Shown piece by piece: positions 41,108-50,279 of a stretch of 64,000 nt of DNA (position 1 is the first letter of the stretch; the number at the start of each line of letters is the position of its first letter). The notes under the pieces were generated by a model. That model saw only the letters and a list, made by a program, of their open reading frames with translations. It did no database searches and was not told the DNA's origin. This DNA comes from JAFDWI01 sp964449375 (GTDB lineage Bacteria; Actinomycetota; Acidimicrobiia; Acidimicrobiales; Iamiaceae): NCBI GenBank assembly GCA_964449375.1, contig CAYVAS010000002.1:38488-102487 (forward strand), written 5' to 3'. The translations under genes and the position numbers were made by a program.

Positions 41108-41163
41108 TCGACGCCCCTTCGACGACCCCGACCCGTGACCCAGGAGCCAGGACAGCCACCCAC

Positions 41164-41883
41164 ATGACGACCCAGACCCACGAGCAACTGCTGGAGGTCC
41201 AGGACGCCGACACGCGCCTGGCCCGTCTCGCCGAACGCCGCGACGGCCTGCCCGAGCGACGCCAGATCGCCGAGGCCGATCAGGTCATGGCGACCGTGGA
41301 ACGCCAGATCGCCGAGCAGAGCGCGGTGGTGAACGAGCGTCGCCACGCGCATGGTCGCCTCGAGGACGAACTCGCCTCCCAGGAGGCCCGAGCCGAACAG
41401 ATCGACGTGCTGCTGTACGGGGGGACCGTCAGGGCGTCCCGGGAACTGCAGGACCTGCAGTCCGAACTCGAAACGGTGCGCCGCCACATCTCGCGCCTCG
41501 AGGACGAAGGTCTGGAAGCGCTCGAGGCGCTGGAGGCCGCCCAGGCCCGGCTCGCCGAGCTCGAGTCGATGCGGAGCCAGATCCAGGAGCGGCGCACCCA
41601 GGCCGAGACGTCCCTGACCGTGGCGGCCGCCGAGATCGACGCCGAGATCGACCAGGTGCGCCAGACGCGCGCCGACGCGGTCCGCGACGTTCCCGCCGAG
41701 GCGCTGGCCGAGTACGAACGCCTCCGGGACACCCTGGACGGGGTGGGCATCGCCCGGCTGGTGGGTTCGCGCTGTGAGGGTTGCAACCTGAGCCTCTCCG
41801 CGGTCGAGCTCGACCGGATCCGCCACCTGGATCCCGACGAGACGGTCTACTGCGAAGAGTGCGGACGCCTCCTGGTGCGTTGA
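41164..41883 (+). CDS. Coiled-coil protein with C4 zinc ribbon (CT398-like)
   Basis: A 239-aa cytoplasmic protein: a long antiparallel coiled coil (residues ~5-190, rich in Glu/Arg/Leu heptads such as ELQDLQSELETVRRHISRLE) and a C-terminal zinc ribbon with CEGC and CEEC pairs. These widespread proteins (CT398/HP0958-like) have been linked to flagellar or membrane assembly in other bacteria, but the role in actinobacteria is unknown. It is the first of a compact plus-strand run; the next gene begins 12 nt after its stop. Confidence 0.85.
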   Translation: MTTQTHEQLLEVQDADTRLARLAERRDGLPERRQIAEADQVMATVERQIAEQSAVVNERRHAHGRLEDELASQEARAEQIDVLLYGGTVRASRELQDLQSELETVRRHISRLEDEGLEALEALEAAQARLAELESMRSQIQERRTQAETSLTVAAAEIDAEIDQVRQTRADAVRDVPAEALAEYERLRDTLDGVGIARLVGSRCEGCNLSLSAVELDRIRHLDPDETVYCEECGRLLVR

Positions 41884-41895
41884 GAGCGACGCTCC

Positions 41896-42399
41896 ATGGT
41901 CCTGTGGTTTGTGGGGGGCACGATCGCGATGGTGTGGGTGGTGTTCCACTCCACGAGGCTGGACTACCGGGTCCTTGCGCTGGGCGCGGTGCTTCCCGGG
42001 GTCGAGGTGGTCACCGGGCGCGACCTGTTCGCGCACACGCTGCTGGCATCGGTCGCGGTGCTCGGGGTGGTCATGGCGCTGACGCGCACCCGTCGTCTGA
42101 CGCGCCGGCGATGGCTGTGTCTGCCCATCGGCATGTTCTGCCACCTCGTCCTGGACGGGGTCTGGACCCGCAACGAGCTGTTCTGGTGGCCCGCGTTCGG
42201 CACCGACTTTCCCTCCGAGGCGGCGCTGATGATCGAGCGGGGCTGGGCGGTGAACCTGGGCATGGAGGTCGCCGGGGTGGCGGTGTTGGCCTGGGTGTGG
42301 AAGCGTTTCGAGCTGGCCGATCCCGCCAACCGGCACCGTCTGTGGACCACCGGCACCCTGGACCCGGCGCTGGCTCGGGGGCCCGAGGCGGGAATGTGA
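41896..42399 (+). CDS. Membrane protein, metal-dependent-hydrolase-like (DUF457-type)
   Basis: A 167-aa protein with about four hydrophobic segments: FVGGTIAMVWVVFHSTR, VLALGAVLPGVEVV, HTLLASVAVLGVVMAL, plus one near the C-terminus. The central motif GMFCHLVLDGVWTRNELFWWP (split here by hydrophobic residues) has His and Asp residues reminiscent of membrane metal hydrolases. No reaction is known. It lies between the zinc-ribbon and phosphatase genes in a tight same-strand run. Confidence 0.6.
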   Translation: MVLWFVGGTIAMVWVVFHSTRLDYRVLALGAVLPGVEVVTGRDLFAHTLLASVAVLGVVMALTRTRRLTRRRWLCLPIGMFCHLVLDGVWTRNELFWWPAFGTDFPSEAALMIERGWAVNLGMEVAGVAVLAWVWKRFELADPANRHRLWTTGTLDPALARGPEAGM

Positions 42400-42406
42400 C
42401 GTTCCG

Positions 42407-42979
42407 GTGCTGATCCTGGTCCGCCACGGCCGCACCGAGGCGAACGCCTCGGGACTGCTGCTGGGCCGCGCGGATCCGCCCCTCGACGTGGTCGGGGAGG
42501 CCCAGGCCGCAGCGGTGGCGGCGCAACTGGGCACCGTGGCCGAGGTCGTGACCAGTCCGTTGGCCCGCAGCCGCGCCACCGCCGGCGCGTTGGCCGCGGC
42601 CCCCTCTGTGGACGACCGCTGGATCGAGGTGTCCTACGGCGACTGGGAAGGCCGTCCCCTGACCGAGATCCCGTCGTCGACCTGGCTCGCATGGTCCGCG
42701 GACGCGACCTTCGCCCCGCCCGGGGGTGAGTCGCTCGCCTCGCTGGGCGAACGGGTGCGCGCCGCCTGTGAGGATCTGGTCGAGGCCGCCACCGAGACCG
42801 ACGTGGTGGTCGTGTCGCACGTGTCGCCGATCAAGGCCGCGGTGGCCTGGGCGTTGGGCGTCCCCGACGAGGTGGCCTGGCGGCTCTATCTGGCACCGGC
42901 GTCGATCACCCGGATCGACTTCCGTGGTGCGCGGCGGGTCCTGCACAGCTTCAACGAGACCGCGCACCTCCCCGCCTGA
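42407..42979 (+). CDS. Histidine phosphatase family protein (phosphoglycerate mutase-like)
   Basis: A 190-aa protein with the RHG catalytic motif VRHGRTEAN at the N-terminus (His near 7), SPLARSRATA, the acid pair in DWEGRPLTEIP and VSHVSPIKAA with the second catalytic His. It is a phosphatase or mutase of the PhoE/GpmB type; the substrate is unknown. GTG 42407 begins 7 nt after the previous stop. Its 3' end is 11 nt from the convergent 91-aa gene. Confidence 0.88.
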   Translation: MLILVRHGRTEANASGLLLGRADPPLDVVGEAQAAAVAAQLGTVAEVVTSPLARSRATAGALAAAPSVDDRWIEVSYGDWEGRPLTEIPSSTWLAWSADATFAPPGGESLASLGERVRAACEDLVEAATETDVVVVSHVSPIKAAVAWALGVPDEVAWRLYLAPASITRIDFRGARRVLHSFNETAHLPA

Positions 42980-42990
42980 ACGGGCCGCTC

Positions 42991-43266
42991 CTAGGAGTCG
43001 TCGTCCTCGGTCAGTCCCACCGAGTGGCCCAGCGCGATGGCCATGTCCGAGGCCCGTTTGGCCACACTGGCGAAGGCCAGCAGCAGTTCCTCGTGCTGGG
43101 GCACCGGCGGCGGACCGATCGAGCGGAGGGTCGCGGTGGGATCACCGTCGATCCGGAGCACCTCGGGGTCCTCCAGGGGCTCGTCCTCGCGCCAGAAGCC
43201 TTCGGCGTCGGGACGCACCCGGGCGCGGCTGCGGCTGCGCTTGGAGCGTCGCTTGCCGCCGCTCAT
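42991..43266 (-). CDS. Small hypothetical protein coupled to the SNF2 helicase gene
   Basis: A 91-aa protein. The very basic N-terminus SGGKRRSKRSRSRARVR is followed by an acidic middle and a helical segment LLLAFASVAKRASDMAIALGH. The ATG (43264-43266) overlaps the stop of the SNF2-family gene by 4 nt. The basic tail suggests DNA or RNA contact and the coupling suggests a helicase accessory, but both are inference. No family recognised. Confidence 0.65.
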   Translation of the reverse strand: MSGGKRRSKRSRSRARVRPDAEGFWREDEPLEDPEVLRIDGDPTATLRSIGPPPVPQHEELLLAFASVAKRASDMAIALGHSVGLTEDDDS

Positions 43267-46200
43267 CGGGCGTCTCCGCTCAATGCCGGTTCCCGATCGT
43301 CGGATCCGTCGGATTCCTCGGAGGTGATCAACGCGTCGGCGTCGATCCCCAGCGCGGTCTGGAGTTGGTCGGAGCTCAGGTCCGCCAGCGACGAGGAGCG
43401 GGGAAGCACCAGGTTCGCCACCCGGCGCTTGTCGGCGACCACGTCCTCGACCCGTTCGTCGATCGTGCCCGGGCACACCAGGCGGTGGGAGACCACGGTG
43501 CGGGTCTGACCGATCCGCCAGGCCCGGTCCCGGGCCTGGTCCTCGACCGCGGGGTTCCACCAGCGGTCGAAGAGCACCACGTGGTTGGCGGCGGTGAGGT
43601 TCAGCCCGGTGCCTCCGGCCTTCAACGAGAGCACCAGGGCACCGGGGCCGGTTCCCTCCTGGAACTCGGCGACCATCGCGTCGCGGGCGGACCGGGTCAG
43701 CCCGCCGTGGTAGCAGTCGATCTTCACGCCGGTCTTGGCGGTCAGGTGCTCGGCGAGGCGCTGGCCCCACTTGGCGAAGTGGGTGAACACCAGCACCCGT
43801 TCGTCCGCGGCGAACACCGAGTCGATGATCTCCTCGAGACGCTCCAGCTTGCCCGAGCGGCCGTCGAGGGGTTCGTCGTCGCCGGTGTAGGCCGCCGGGT
43901 GGTCACAGATCTGTTTGAGCGCGGTGATCGCCGCGAGGATGTGGCCCTGGCGTTCGGCCCGCTCGTCGGCGGCGCCCTCGGCCCGGGCGACCACGGTGTC
44001 CAGGACCGCCTGGTACAGCCCGATCTGTTCGGGGGTCATCGAGCAGTGGTCGAGCTGGTCGATGCGTTCGGGAAGTTCCGCCGCGACCGACGGGTCGGAC
44101 TTGGTGCGCCGGAACACCAGGATCCCGTTCAGGGTCCGGAGCGCTCCCTCGTCGTTGCGGGAGCGGCCCTCGGAGGTCTGGGAGAGCTGCGAGATGAACG
44201 TCGAGCGGCTGCCCACCAGACCCGGGTTGGTGAAGTCCAGGATCGACCAGAGGTCGCCCAGACCGTTCTCGATGGGGGTGCCGGTCAGGGCCAGGCGGGT
44301 GCGGGCGTGCAGCCGGCGGAGCTGCTGGGCGGTCTCGCTCGCCGGGTTCTTGATGGCCTGGGCCTCGTCGAGGATGATCCGGTCCCAACCCAGATCGGCG
44401 AGGCCTTCGATGTCGCGCACCGCGGTGCCGTAGGTGGTGATCACCACGTCGGCTTCCTTGACGACCTCGCCGAGCTGTTCGGCGTCGGCTCGGCCCTGAC
44501 CGTGGTGGACCACCACCGCCAGGTCCGGGGTGAACCGGGCGGCCTCGGCGGCCCAGTTCGCCACGACCGCGGGCGGGGCGATCACCAGCGCCGGGCCGTT
44601 GCCGGGCACCGAGGCGAGGTGGGCGAGCATCACCGGGGTCTTGCCGAGTCCCATGTCCAGGGCCAGGCAGCCGCCCAGTTCCGCGGCGTGCAGGAAGCCC
44701 AGCCAGGCGACCGCCTCGGCCTGGTAGGAGCGCAGCGTGCCCTCGAATCCCTCGGGGTGGGTGTCGGGGTGGCGGGGCAACGACCGGGCCGCCTCGAGCA
44801 GCTCTCCGGCCCAGCTCGAGCCTTCGATGACGGTGCCACCCGCCAGCGAGGTGCCCTCCAGGCCCAGGGCCTGGCGCAGCATCTCGGCGCCGGTGAGCCG
44901 GGTGGTGTCGGCCCGTTCGGCCAGCGCCGCGGCGGCGGCGTCCAGGTCGACCTTGTCGAGTTCGACCCACTGGCCGTGGGACTGCACGAGGGGGCGGGCC
45001 TGGGCCGAGAGCCGTGCGATGTCCGCGGCGGTCAGCTCGACGTCGCCGAAGAGTGCCGACCACGACACGTTGGTGAGCTGGTGGGCGCCCACGACGGTCT
45101 CGTCGGTGTCCTCGGCGCTGAGCCGGAGCGTGGGGGTGACCCGTCGGGTGCTCATCGCGGGGACGCGCACGTCGAATCCGATGTCCACCAGCAACGGCCC
45201 GGTGGTGGTCATCAGCTCCCAGGCCTCGTCCTGGCTCAGGATCACCTGGCCGCGGCGGGCCGCGCCGGGTCGTTTCAGCGCGGGCAGCAGGCGTTCGACC
45301 CGTTCGAGCTGGTCGACGAGCTTGGGGTGGTCGACGATGGCCACCTCGACGGGTACCAGGTTTCCGTCCGGGTCCGGGCCCAGGACCGACAGGTGCCAGC
45401 CTCCGGAGTCGTCGGGGGACTGCAGGTCCACGACCAGGCGGGCGCCCGACAGCCCCGCGATGGGTGCGGTCCACCGGGTGAGCTTGCGCATCAGTTCGGA
45501 CCCGACCCGGGTCGGGGCGTCGAAGCGTTCACCGTCGAGGTGGGCGTGCAGGGCCTCGACCAGGTCCGAGGCGGTCCGGATCGTGGGCGGCTCCGCGGTG
45601 GCCCCGGTCAGGGTGGAGGCTGGCTGGGCGGTGAAGGCGTGCACCATCGCGGCCAGCGCGTCCTGGGTGGTGTCGCGGGGCTCCGCACGGGGCGTGAGCG
45701 CCGCGACCGAGCCGGGGAGCTGGCGCGCCAGGGTGTTGACGACCTCACGGTCCACCAGCGCGGGAAGCCAGCGCACCGAGTAGGAGGTGCGGCCCTGGTC
45801 GCGTCGACCGTGGGCCTGGATGCTGGGCGCGACCTTGCCGTCGGCGACCAACCGGAGCGCCTCCACGGCCACCAGGCCGAGCCAGACCGCGCTCGCCCCG
45901 ATCGGACCGGAACGGTGACCGGCGCCCAGGTCGAGCAGCCAGCCGAGCGCATCGGCCACCGGCAACGACATCGCGGGTGCCTCCGCGCCCGAGGGCAGCA
46001 GGACCGAACGGTGCGCCACCCATCCCTCGGTGGGTGCACCGGTGGCTGCGATCAGGCCCGGCAGGTCGTCGGTGTCCACCGGTAGCACCCCGGGGCCACC
46101 GCCCCAGGCCACGATCCGGCCGGCCGACCAGGTGGTCTGCAGCAGCGGTTCGGTGACGAGCAGCGTGGCTTCGCCGTCGGCGGAACCGAAGCGTTCGAGC

Positions 46201-46478
46201 GCCGCCACCAGACGGGTGCGTTCGGCCTCGAAGTCGGCGACCACCTGGGCCCGTTCGCCGCCGCTGAGGTGCTGCAGGGACGCGAGAGCCTCCTCGGTCT
46301 CCTCGAGCAGCTCGACGAGCACGTCGCGCCACAGCTCGGGATGCGCTTCGAGCACGGCCAGTTCGGCCTTTGTGGCCTCGCCGGCGGCGGCGGCCACCGC
46401 GTACCAGCCCACTTGTGCGCGGCTGGGAGTGGTGAGATCTTCCGGTGCGGAAGAGTCGGGCATGAAGTGAAGCTCCAT
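43263..46478 (-). CDS. SNF2/RapA-family DNA helicase-like ATPase
   Basis: A 1071-aa protein (from ATG 46478). The ~500-residue N-terminal part is actinobacterial-type with a DUF3670-like helicase-associated region. The SNF2 core follows: LDMGLGKTPVML (motif I, near 607), TTYGTAVRD, LDEAQAIKNP (motif II, near 703), LTGTPIENGLGDLW, then VFTHFAKWGQRLA, SLKAGGTGLNLTAANHV and DQARDRAWRIGQ (motifs V/VI). It is an ATP-dependent DNA translocase, likely in repair or transcription recycling (HelZ-like). Other in-frame starts reach 46583; a TAGGGT box at 46626-46631 could serve either. No defence-system partners are nearby. Confidence 0.9.
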   Translation of the reverse strand: MELHFMPDSSAPEDLTTPSRAQVGWYAVAAAAGEATKAELAVLEAHPELWRDVLVELLEETEEALASLQHLSGGERAQVVADFEAERTRLVAALERFGSADGEATLLVTEPLLQTTWSAGRIVAWGGGPGVLPVDTDDLPGLIAATGAPTEGWVAHRSVLLPSGAEAPAMSLPVADALGWLLDLGAGHRSGPIGASAVWLGLVAVEALRLVADGKVAPSIQAHGRRDQGRTSYSVRWLPALVDREVVNTLARQLPGSVAALTPRAEPRDTTQDALAAMVHAFTAQPASTLTGATAEPPTIRTASDLVEALHAHLDGERFDAPTRVGSELMRKLTRWTAPIAGLSGARLVVDLQSPDDSGGWHLSVLGPDPDGNLVPVEVAIVDHPKLVDQLERVERLLPALKRPGAARRGQVILSQDEAWELMTTTGPLLVDIGFDVRVPAMSTRRVTPTLRLSAEDTDETVVGAHQLTNVSWSALFGDVELTAADIARLSAQARPLVQSHGQWVELDKVDLDAAAAALAERADTTRLTGAEMLRQALGLEGTSLAGGTVIEGSSWAGELLEAARSLPRHPDTHPEGFEGTLRSYQAEAVAWLGFLHAAELGGCLALDMGLGKTPVMLAHLASVPGNGPALVIAPPAVVANWAAEAARFTPDLAVVVHHGQGRADAEQLGEVVKEADVVITTYGTAVRDIEGLADLGWDRIILDEAQAIKNPASETAQQLRRLHARTRLALTGTPIENGLGDLWSILDFTNPGLVGSRSTFISQLSQTSEGRSRNDEGALRTLNGILVFRRTKSDPSVAAELPERIDQLDHCSMTPEQIGLYQAVLDTVVARAEGAADERAERQGHILAAITALKQICDHPAAYTGDDEPLDGRSGKLERLEEIIDSVFAADERVLVFTHFAKWGQRLAEHLTAKTGVKIDCYHGGLTRSARDAMVAEFQEGTGPGALVLSLKAGGTGLNLTAANHVVLFDRWWNPAVEDQARDRAWRIGQTRTVVSHRLVCPGTIDERVEDVVADKRRVANLVLPRSSSLADLSSDQLQTALGIDADALITSEESDGSDDREPALSGDAR

Positions 46479-46625
46479 CGACGGGTCGTCGTCGGTTGTC
46501 AGATCCGTTCGTTGCGCGGGAATCGTCTGGTGGTTCCGAGGAGTTTCCGCGTCGCTCGCCGTGCCGCCCATGGCGCCCATCACGATGGGAGCAGATGATG
46601 CGGGAAAGGATCCGCGAGCGCTCCC

Positions 46626-46631
46626 ACCCTA
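46626..46631 (-). promoter_or_regulatory. Candidate -10 box of the SNF2 gene
   Basis: TAGGGT on the minus strand between rnpB and the SNF2 gene. Confidence 0.3.
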
Positions 46632-46673
46632 CTGCCCTGCAGCGGTCGACGTGCAAGCGGTCGGGTCCTTCGT

Positions 46674-46686
46674 CGAGGTCTCCTCG
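46674..46686 (-). terminator. Weak hairpin downstream of rnpB
   Basis: CGAGG-AGA-CCTCG (minus strand), 15 nt after the rnpB 3' end; 5-bp stem without a T-tract. It may help terminate or process the RNA. Confidence 0.25.
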
Positions 46687-46701
46687 GGCCAAAGGGGGTG
46701 A

Positions 46702-47105
<404 letters not shown>

Positions 47106-47133
47106 TCGGCTTCCATGCTAGCGCCGGTTCGGC

Positions 47134-47844
47134 TCAGTCGGTCGTCTCGGCGTCGACCGAGGCGGCGACGGGTAGGGCGTCGGCCAGTCCGTGGAGCGCC
47201 TCGGGCAGCGCTGCGGCGAGATCGCCGGGGTCGAGGAGGAGACGCCACACGTAGGCGTGCCGGGCGTTGGTGGCACCCACGGCCATGATCCCGGCGCGCT
47301 GATCGCCGTCGACCAGCTCGGCCACACCCAGAGTGCAGGTCGCCGCACCGGTCGATTCGAGCTGGGCGGCGAGCCCGATCAGGTCCTCGGGGGACTGTGA
47401 GGCGTCGGTGAGCTGCAGCGCGGGTTCCACCACTTCGGTGTCCACGTAGTCGTTCGTCTCGGTGTAGGGCTCACCGTCGGCGGCCCGGGTCAGGTCCTCC
47501 AGCGCCGTGGCGTTGGCGCGGTGGTGGCCGGCGAACTGTTCGCCCCAGCTCCGGGCGGTGTCGTCAAGGTAGCCGGCCGCGGTGAACGAGTCGTAGAACG
47601 CCGCCAGGGAGTGTTCCAGGGACGTGGCGGTGCGCAGCAGCGACCGGGCCGCGTCGACGGCGGCCTTGGTGGCCGTGGTGGGCGGCGCGGTGGCGGCCAC
47701 CAGGGTGGTGGCCACGGTGCCCGAGGTGTTCACGGTCGTCGGCGTGCTGCAGGCGCCCAGGGCGACGGCACCCACCGAGGCGGCCCCGCCGGTCAGCAGG
47801 AAACGGCGCCGGGTGTGGAGCTTGGAGGCTTCGGGCTGGGTCAC
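47134..47844 (-). CDS. Tat-exported ferritin-like (DUF4439) protein 2
   Basis: A 236-aa protein with a twin-arginine signal TRRRFLLTGGAASVGAVALG followed by ACS, possibly lipid-anchored. A helical domain follows, with LRTATSLEHSLAAFYDSF, FAGHHRANATALEDL and ATNARHAYVWRLL carrying Glu and His residues as in ferritin-like bundles. Metal content is unknown. Exported after folding by the Tat system. It overlaps the preceding ferritin-like gene by 4 nt and lies just before rnpB. Confidence 0.8.
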   Translation of the reverse strand: MTQPEASKLHTRRRFLLTGGAASVGAVALGACSTPTTVNTSGTVATTLVAATAPPTTATKAAVDAARSLLRTATSLEHSLAAFYDSFTAAGYLDDTARSWGEQFAGHHRANATALEDLTRAADGEPYTETNDYVDTEVVEPALQLTDASQSPEDLIGLAAQLESTGAATCTLGVAELVDGDQRAGIMAVGATNARHAYVWRLLLDPGDLAAALPEALHGLADALPVAASVDAETTD

Positions 47845-48668
47845 GATTCGTCTCCCGTGGTCGCTGCACCGGCGTCGTCCGGTGTCGAGGTGGATCCGCC
47901 GCTGCTCTCAGCGCTGGTCTCGCCACCGCTTCCGGCGCCGTTCTCTCCGGCATCCCCGTCGCCACCCTCCTCGTCGCTGGGCGGGTTGGCTCCGTAGGTC
48001 GCTTCGGTGAACTGGGCCTCGTCGGTCTGGGTTTCGGGCACTGCGTCGGGGGAGGGCAGCGGGTTCTCCGAGCCCTGACCCTCGGCGGCGGCGGACCAGG
48101 CCACCGCGTGGGTGGCGTCGGTGGCCAGGATCTGGGCGATCACCGAGGCCAGCGAGGCCCGGGTCGCGGTCTGGAGCGCGGCCAGATAGGTGGCGGCGAA
48201 GCCGTCCTCCATTTCGGCGAGCACCGCGGCCTTGGCGGCGCCGTCGGCCGCACCGTCGAGGCGGAGCTGGAAGGCGTCGAGGAATGCCTGGTTGGCAGCG
48301 GTGGGCGCGGTGCCTCCGCCGGCGGACACCATCTCGGCGAGCGAGGACTGGTGGGATCCGTGGTTGGCCACGCAGGTCGTCGCGAGCGTCTGGCTGGCGG
48401 TGTCCAGTGCGCCGTCGGTCGCGACCTGGTCGTACAGCGAGACCGCGGCGAGTTCCAGGCCCACGAGCCATGCGGTCAGGGAGATCTCCGGGGCGACCTC
48501 GCCGTCGGCGGCGCCGGCGAAGAAGCCCGAGAACGGCGTCGCGCCGAGTCCGAGGACCGCCGCGGTGCCGCCGGCGAGAGCCAGGACCTGGCGACGGTTC
48601 GGCCCGTGGCCGGTCTCGTCGACGTCGAGGGGCGGGGCAGAATCGGTACCACTCGGGTCGGACGTCAC
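47841..48668 (-). CDS. Tat-exported ferritin-like protein 1
   Basis: A 275-aa protein with Tat-like signal NRRQVLALAGGTAAVLGLG. A four-helix domain follows (AWLVGLELAAVSLYDQVA, NHGSHQSSLAEMVSAGG, TDATHAVAWSAAAEG) with Glu/His residues, and then a long Gly/Glu/Ser/Thr-rich C-terminal tail from about residue 225. It is co-transcribed with the second ferritin-like gene (4-nt overlap). The GTG start has GGAGG 7 nt upstream. A candidate 26-aa upstream ORF (48665-48745) overlaps this start. Function unknown; such pairs occur in related actinobacteria. Confidence 0.8.
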   Translation of the reverse strand: MTSDPSGTDSAPPLDVDETGHGPNRRQVLALAGGTAAVLGLGATPFSGFFAGAADGEVAPEISLTAWLVGLELAAVSLYDQVATDGALDTASQTLATTCVANHGSHQSSLAEMVSAGGGTAPTAANQAFLDAFQLRLDGAADGAAKAAVLAEMEDGFAATYLAALQTATRASLASVIAQILATDATHAVAWSAAAEGQGSENPLPSPDAVPETQTDEAQFTEATYGANPPSDEEGGDGDAGENGAGSGGETSAESSGGSTSTPDDAGAATTGDES

Positions 48669-48745
48669 AGTGCTACCTCCGGGAAAGCGGGTCGGGGGGA
48701 CGGGTCGAGCCGACCCAACGGGTGGCGTCGTCCGGCGTTGGTCAC
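48665..48745 (-). other. Candidate leaderless upstream ORF, 26 aa, before the ferritin-like operon
   Basis: GTG 48745 lies 7 nt after TACATC and the frame (VTNAGRRHPLGRL start) ends in TGA overlapping the ferritin-like GTG by 4 nt. It may be a leader peptide; coding is unproven. Confidence 0.3.
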
Positions 48746-48752
48746 GGCACTA

Positions 48753-48782
48753 GATGTATTGGAACTCATCGCTCCGGGCCAA
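48753..48782 (-). promoter_or_regulatory. Promoter candidate of the ferritin-like operon
   Basis: TTGGCC (48777-48782) and TACATC (48753-48758) on the minus strand with an 18-nt spacer, in the least GC-rich part of this gap. Confidence 0.35.
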
Positions 48783-48836
48783 GTCGTTCGGGGGACGGGG
48801 TCGTTCGGTGCATGCGGTGGCGGGACGGGGCGCGCA

Positions 48837-50279
48837 TCAGAAGTCCAGTGCCGACAGGTCCGGGTGCCAGCCACGGGCCCGCTCGACCGCGTCCCGCCAG
48901 CGGTCACGGTCGGTGGACGCGGCGGGTTCGACCACCGCGCGGGGTCGGAACAGCGCCGCGGTCTCGGTGGGGTCCTTCCAGAGTCCCGTGGCGATGCCGG
49001 CGAGGTACGCGGCTCCCACGGTGGTGGCCTCGACCTCGGGGGAGACCTCCACCGGGCGGGCCGTGGCATCGGCCAGCGCCTGGACGAACGTGGCGTTCTG
49101 GCTCATGCCCCCGTCCAGACGCAGCACCTCCACGGCGTGGCCGCTGTCGACCTCGGCGGCTTCGAGGAGGTCCGCGCCCCGGTGGGCGATTCCTTCGAGC
49201 ACGGCCCGGACCAGCTCGGCCCGCCCCGTGCCCCGGGTTACCCCCAGCAGCGTGCCGCGGGCGCCGTAGTCCCACCAGGGCGTGCCCAGCCCCAGCAACG
49301 CCGGGACGAACACCACCCCGTCGGTGCCGGTCACCGATCCGGCCAGCGGGTCGGATTCCGCGGCGGTCCCGATGACGCCCAGGTCGTCGCGCAGCCACTC
49401 GATGTTGGTCCCGGCGGCCAGCATCACCGCTTCGTGGCCCCAGGTGATCTGACCGTCGTGGGAGCGGGCGACGATCGGGAACGAACCCCCGGTTCCGCGT
49501 GTGGCGCGGGCGGGAGCGGTGGGGCCACCGCACATGTCGAGCATGCCGCCGGTGCCGACGGTCAGTTTGGTCTGGGCGGGCTCCACACAGCCCTGGCCGA
49601 TGAGGGAGGCCTGCTGGTCGCCCGCGAGGCCGGCGAGTACCGGTGCGCCGGTCAGTTCGGTGAGGGGACCGACTTCGCCGATGGAGTCCGCCACCCGGGG
49701 CAGCATCGACTCGGGGATCCGCAGCGCCTCCAGCACCTTGGCGTCCCAGCCGTTTCCGTCCGCGGTGCGCAGACCGGTGAGCGCCGCGTTCGTGGTGTCG
49801 GTGACGTGCAGGGTTCCGCCGGAAAGGGTCCAGGCCACCCACGAGTCGATCGTGCCGAAGCACAGGTCGCGGTCGCGGTCGGGGTCGGCGGCGTCCAGCA
49901 GCCAGGCGATCTTGGTGGCCGACTGGTTGGGAGCCACCGAAATGCCCTGGGCCTGGAGCTGAAGGCACGTGCCCACGGTGCGCAGGTCCTGCCAGCCCAG
50001 CCCGGGCCCCACCGGTTCGCCGGTGGCACGATCCCACACCACCGTGGAGGTCCGTTGGTTGGCGATCCCCACCGCGCGGACCGAACCGGCCTGAGCCAGG
50101 GTGTCCGCGGCCACCCGGCGCACGGCGTCGGCCAGCACCGCGGCGTCGAACTCGACCAGACCGGGCGCGGGGCTCTGGGGCAGCACCGGGCGTTGCTGCA
50201 CCTCGGTGACGTGACCGGCTTCGTCCACGGTGCCGGCCCGCACACTGGAGGTGCCCACGTCGACGACCAGGACGCTCAC
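48837..50279 (-). CDS. glpK: FGGY-family glycerol kinase
   Basis: A 480-aa FGGY kinase. N-terminal VLVVDVGTSSVRAG binds phosphate. GIANQRTSTVVWDRATGEPV, GTIDSWVAWTLSGG, LAGLAGDQQASLIGQG, LTVGTGG and VLRLDGGMSQNATFVQALAD follow the glycerol-kinase pattern. The N-terminal motif differs from the usual DQGTTS of GlpK, so substrate assignment leans on the NQR-type and WQD segments and on the adjacent glpD. It would convert glycerol to glycerol-3-phosphate. GTG 50279 overlaps the stop of the flavoprotein gene by 4 nt; last gene of the operon. Confidence 0.75.
   Translation of the reverse strand: MSVLVVDVGTSSVRAGTVDEAGHVTEVQQRPVLPQSPAPGLVEFDAAVLADAVRRVAADTLAQAGSVRAVGIANQRTSTVVWDRATGEPVGPGLGWQDLRTVGTCLQLQAQGISVAPNQSATKIAWLLDAADPDRDRDLCFGTIDSWVAWTLSGGTLHVTDTTNAALTGLRTADGNGWDAKVLEALRIPESMLPRVADSIGEVGPLTELTGAPVLAGLAGDQQASLIGQGCVEPAQTKLTVGTGGMLDMCGGPTAPARATRGTGGSFPIVARSHDGQITWGHEAVMLAAGTNIEWLRDDLGVIGTAAESDPLAGSVTGTDGVVFVPALLGLGTPWWDYGARGTLLGVTRGTGRAELVRAVLEGIAHRGADLLEAAEVDSGHAVEVLRLDGGMSQNATFVQALADATARPVEVSPEVEATTVGAAYLAGIATGLWKDPTETAALFRPRAVVEPAASTDRDRWRDAVERARGWHPDLSALDF

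Noticed and set aside
43263..46478. SNF2 helicase as part of a phage-defence island (DISARM-like or similar)
   Set aside because: No methyltransferase, nuclease or other defence partners lie next to it; neighbours are housekeeping genes (rnpB, phosphatase).
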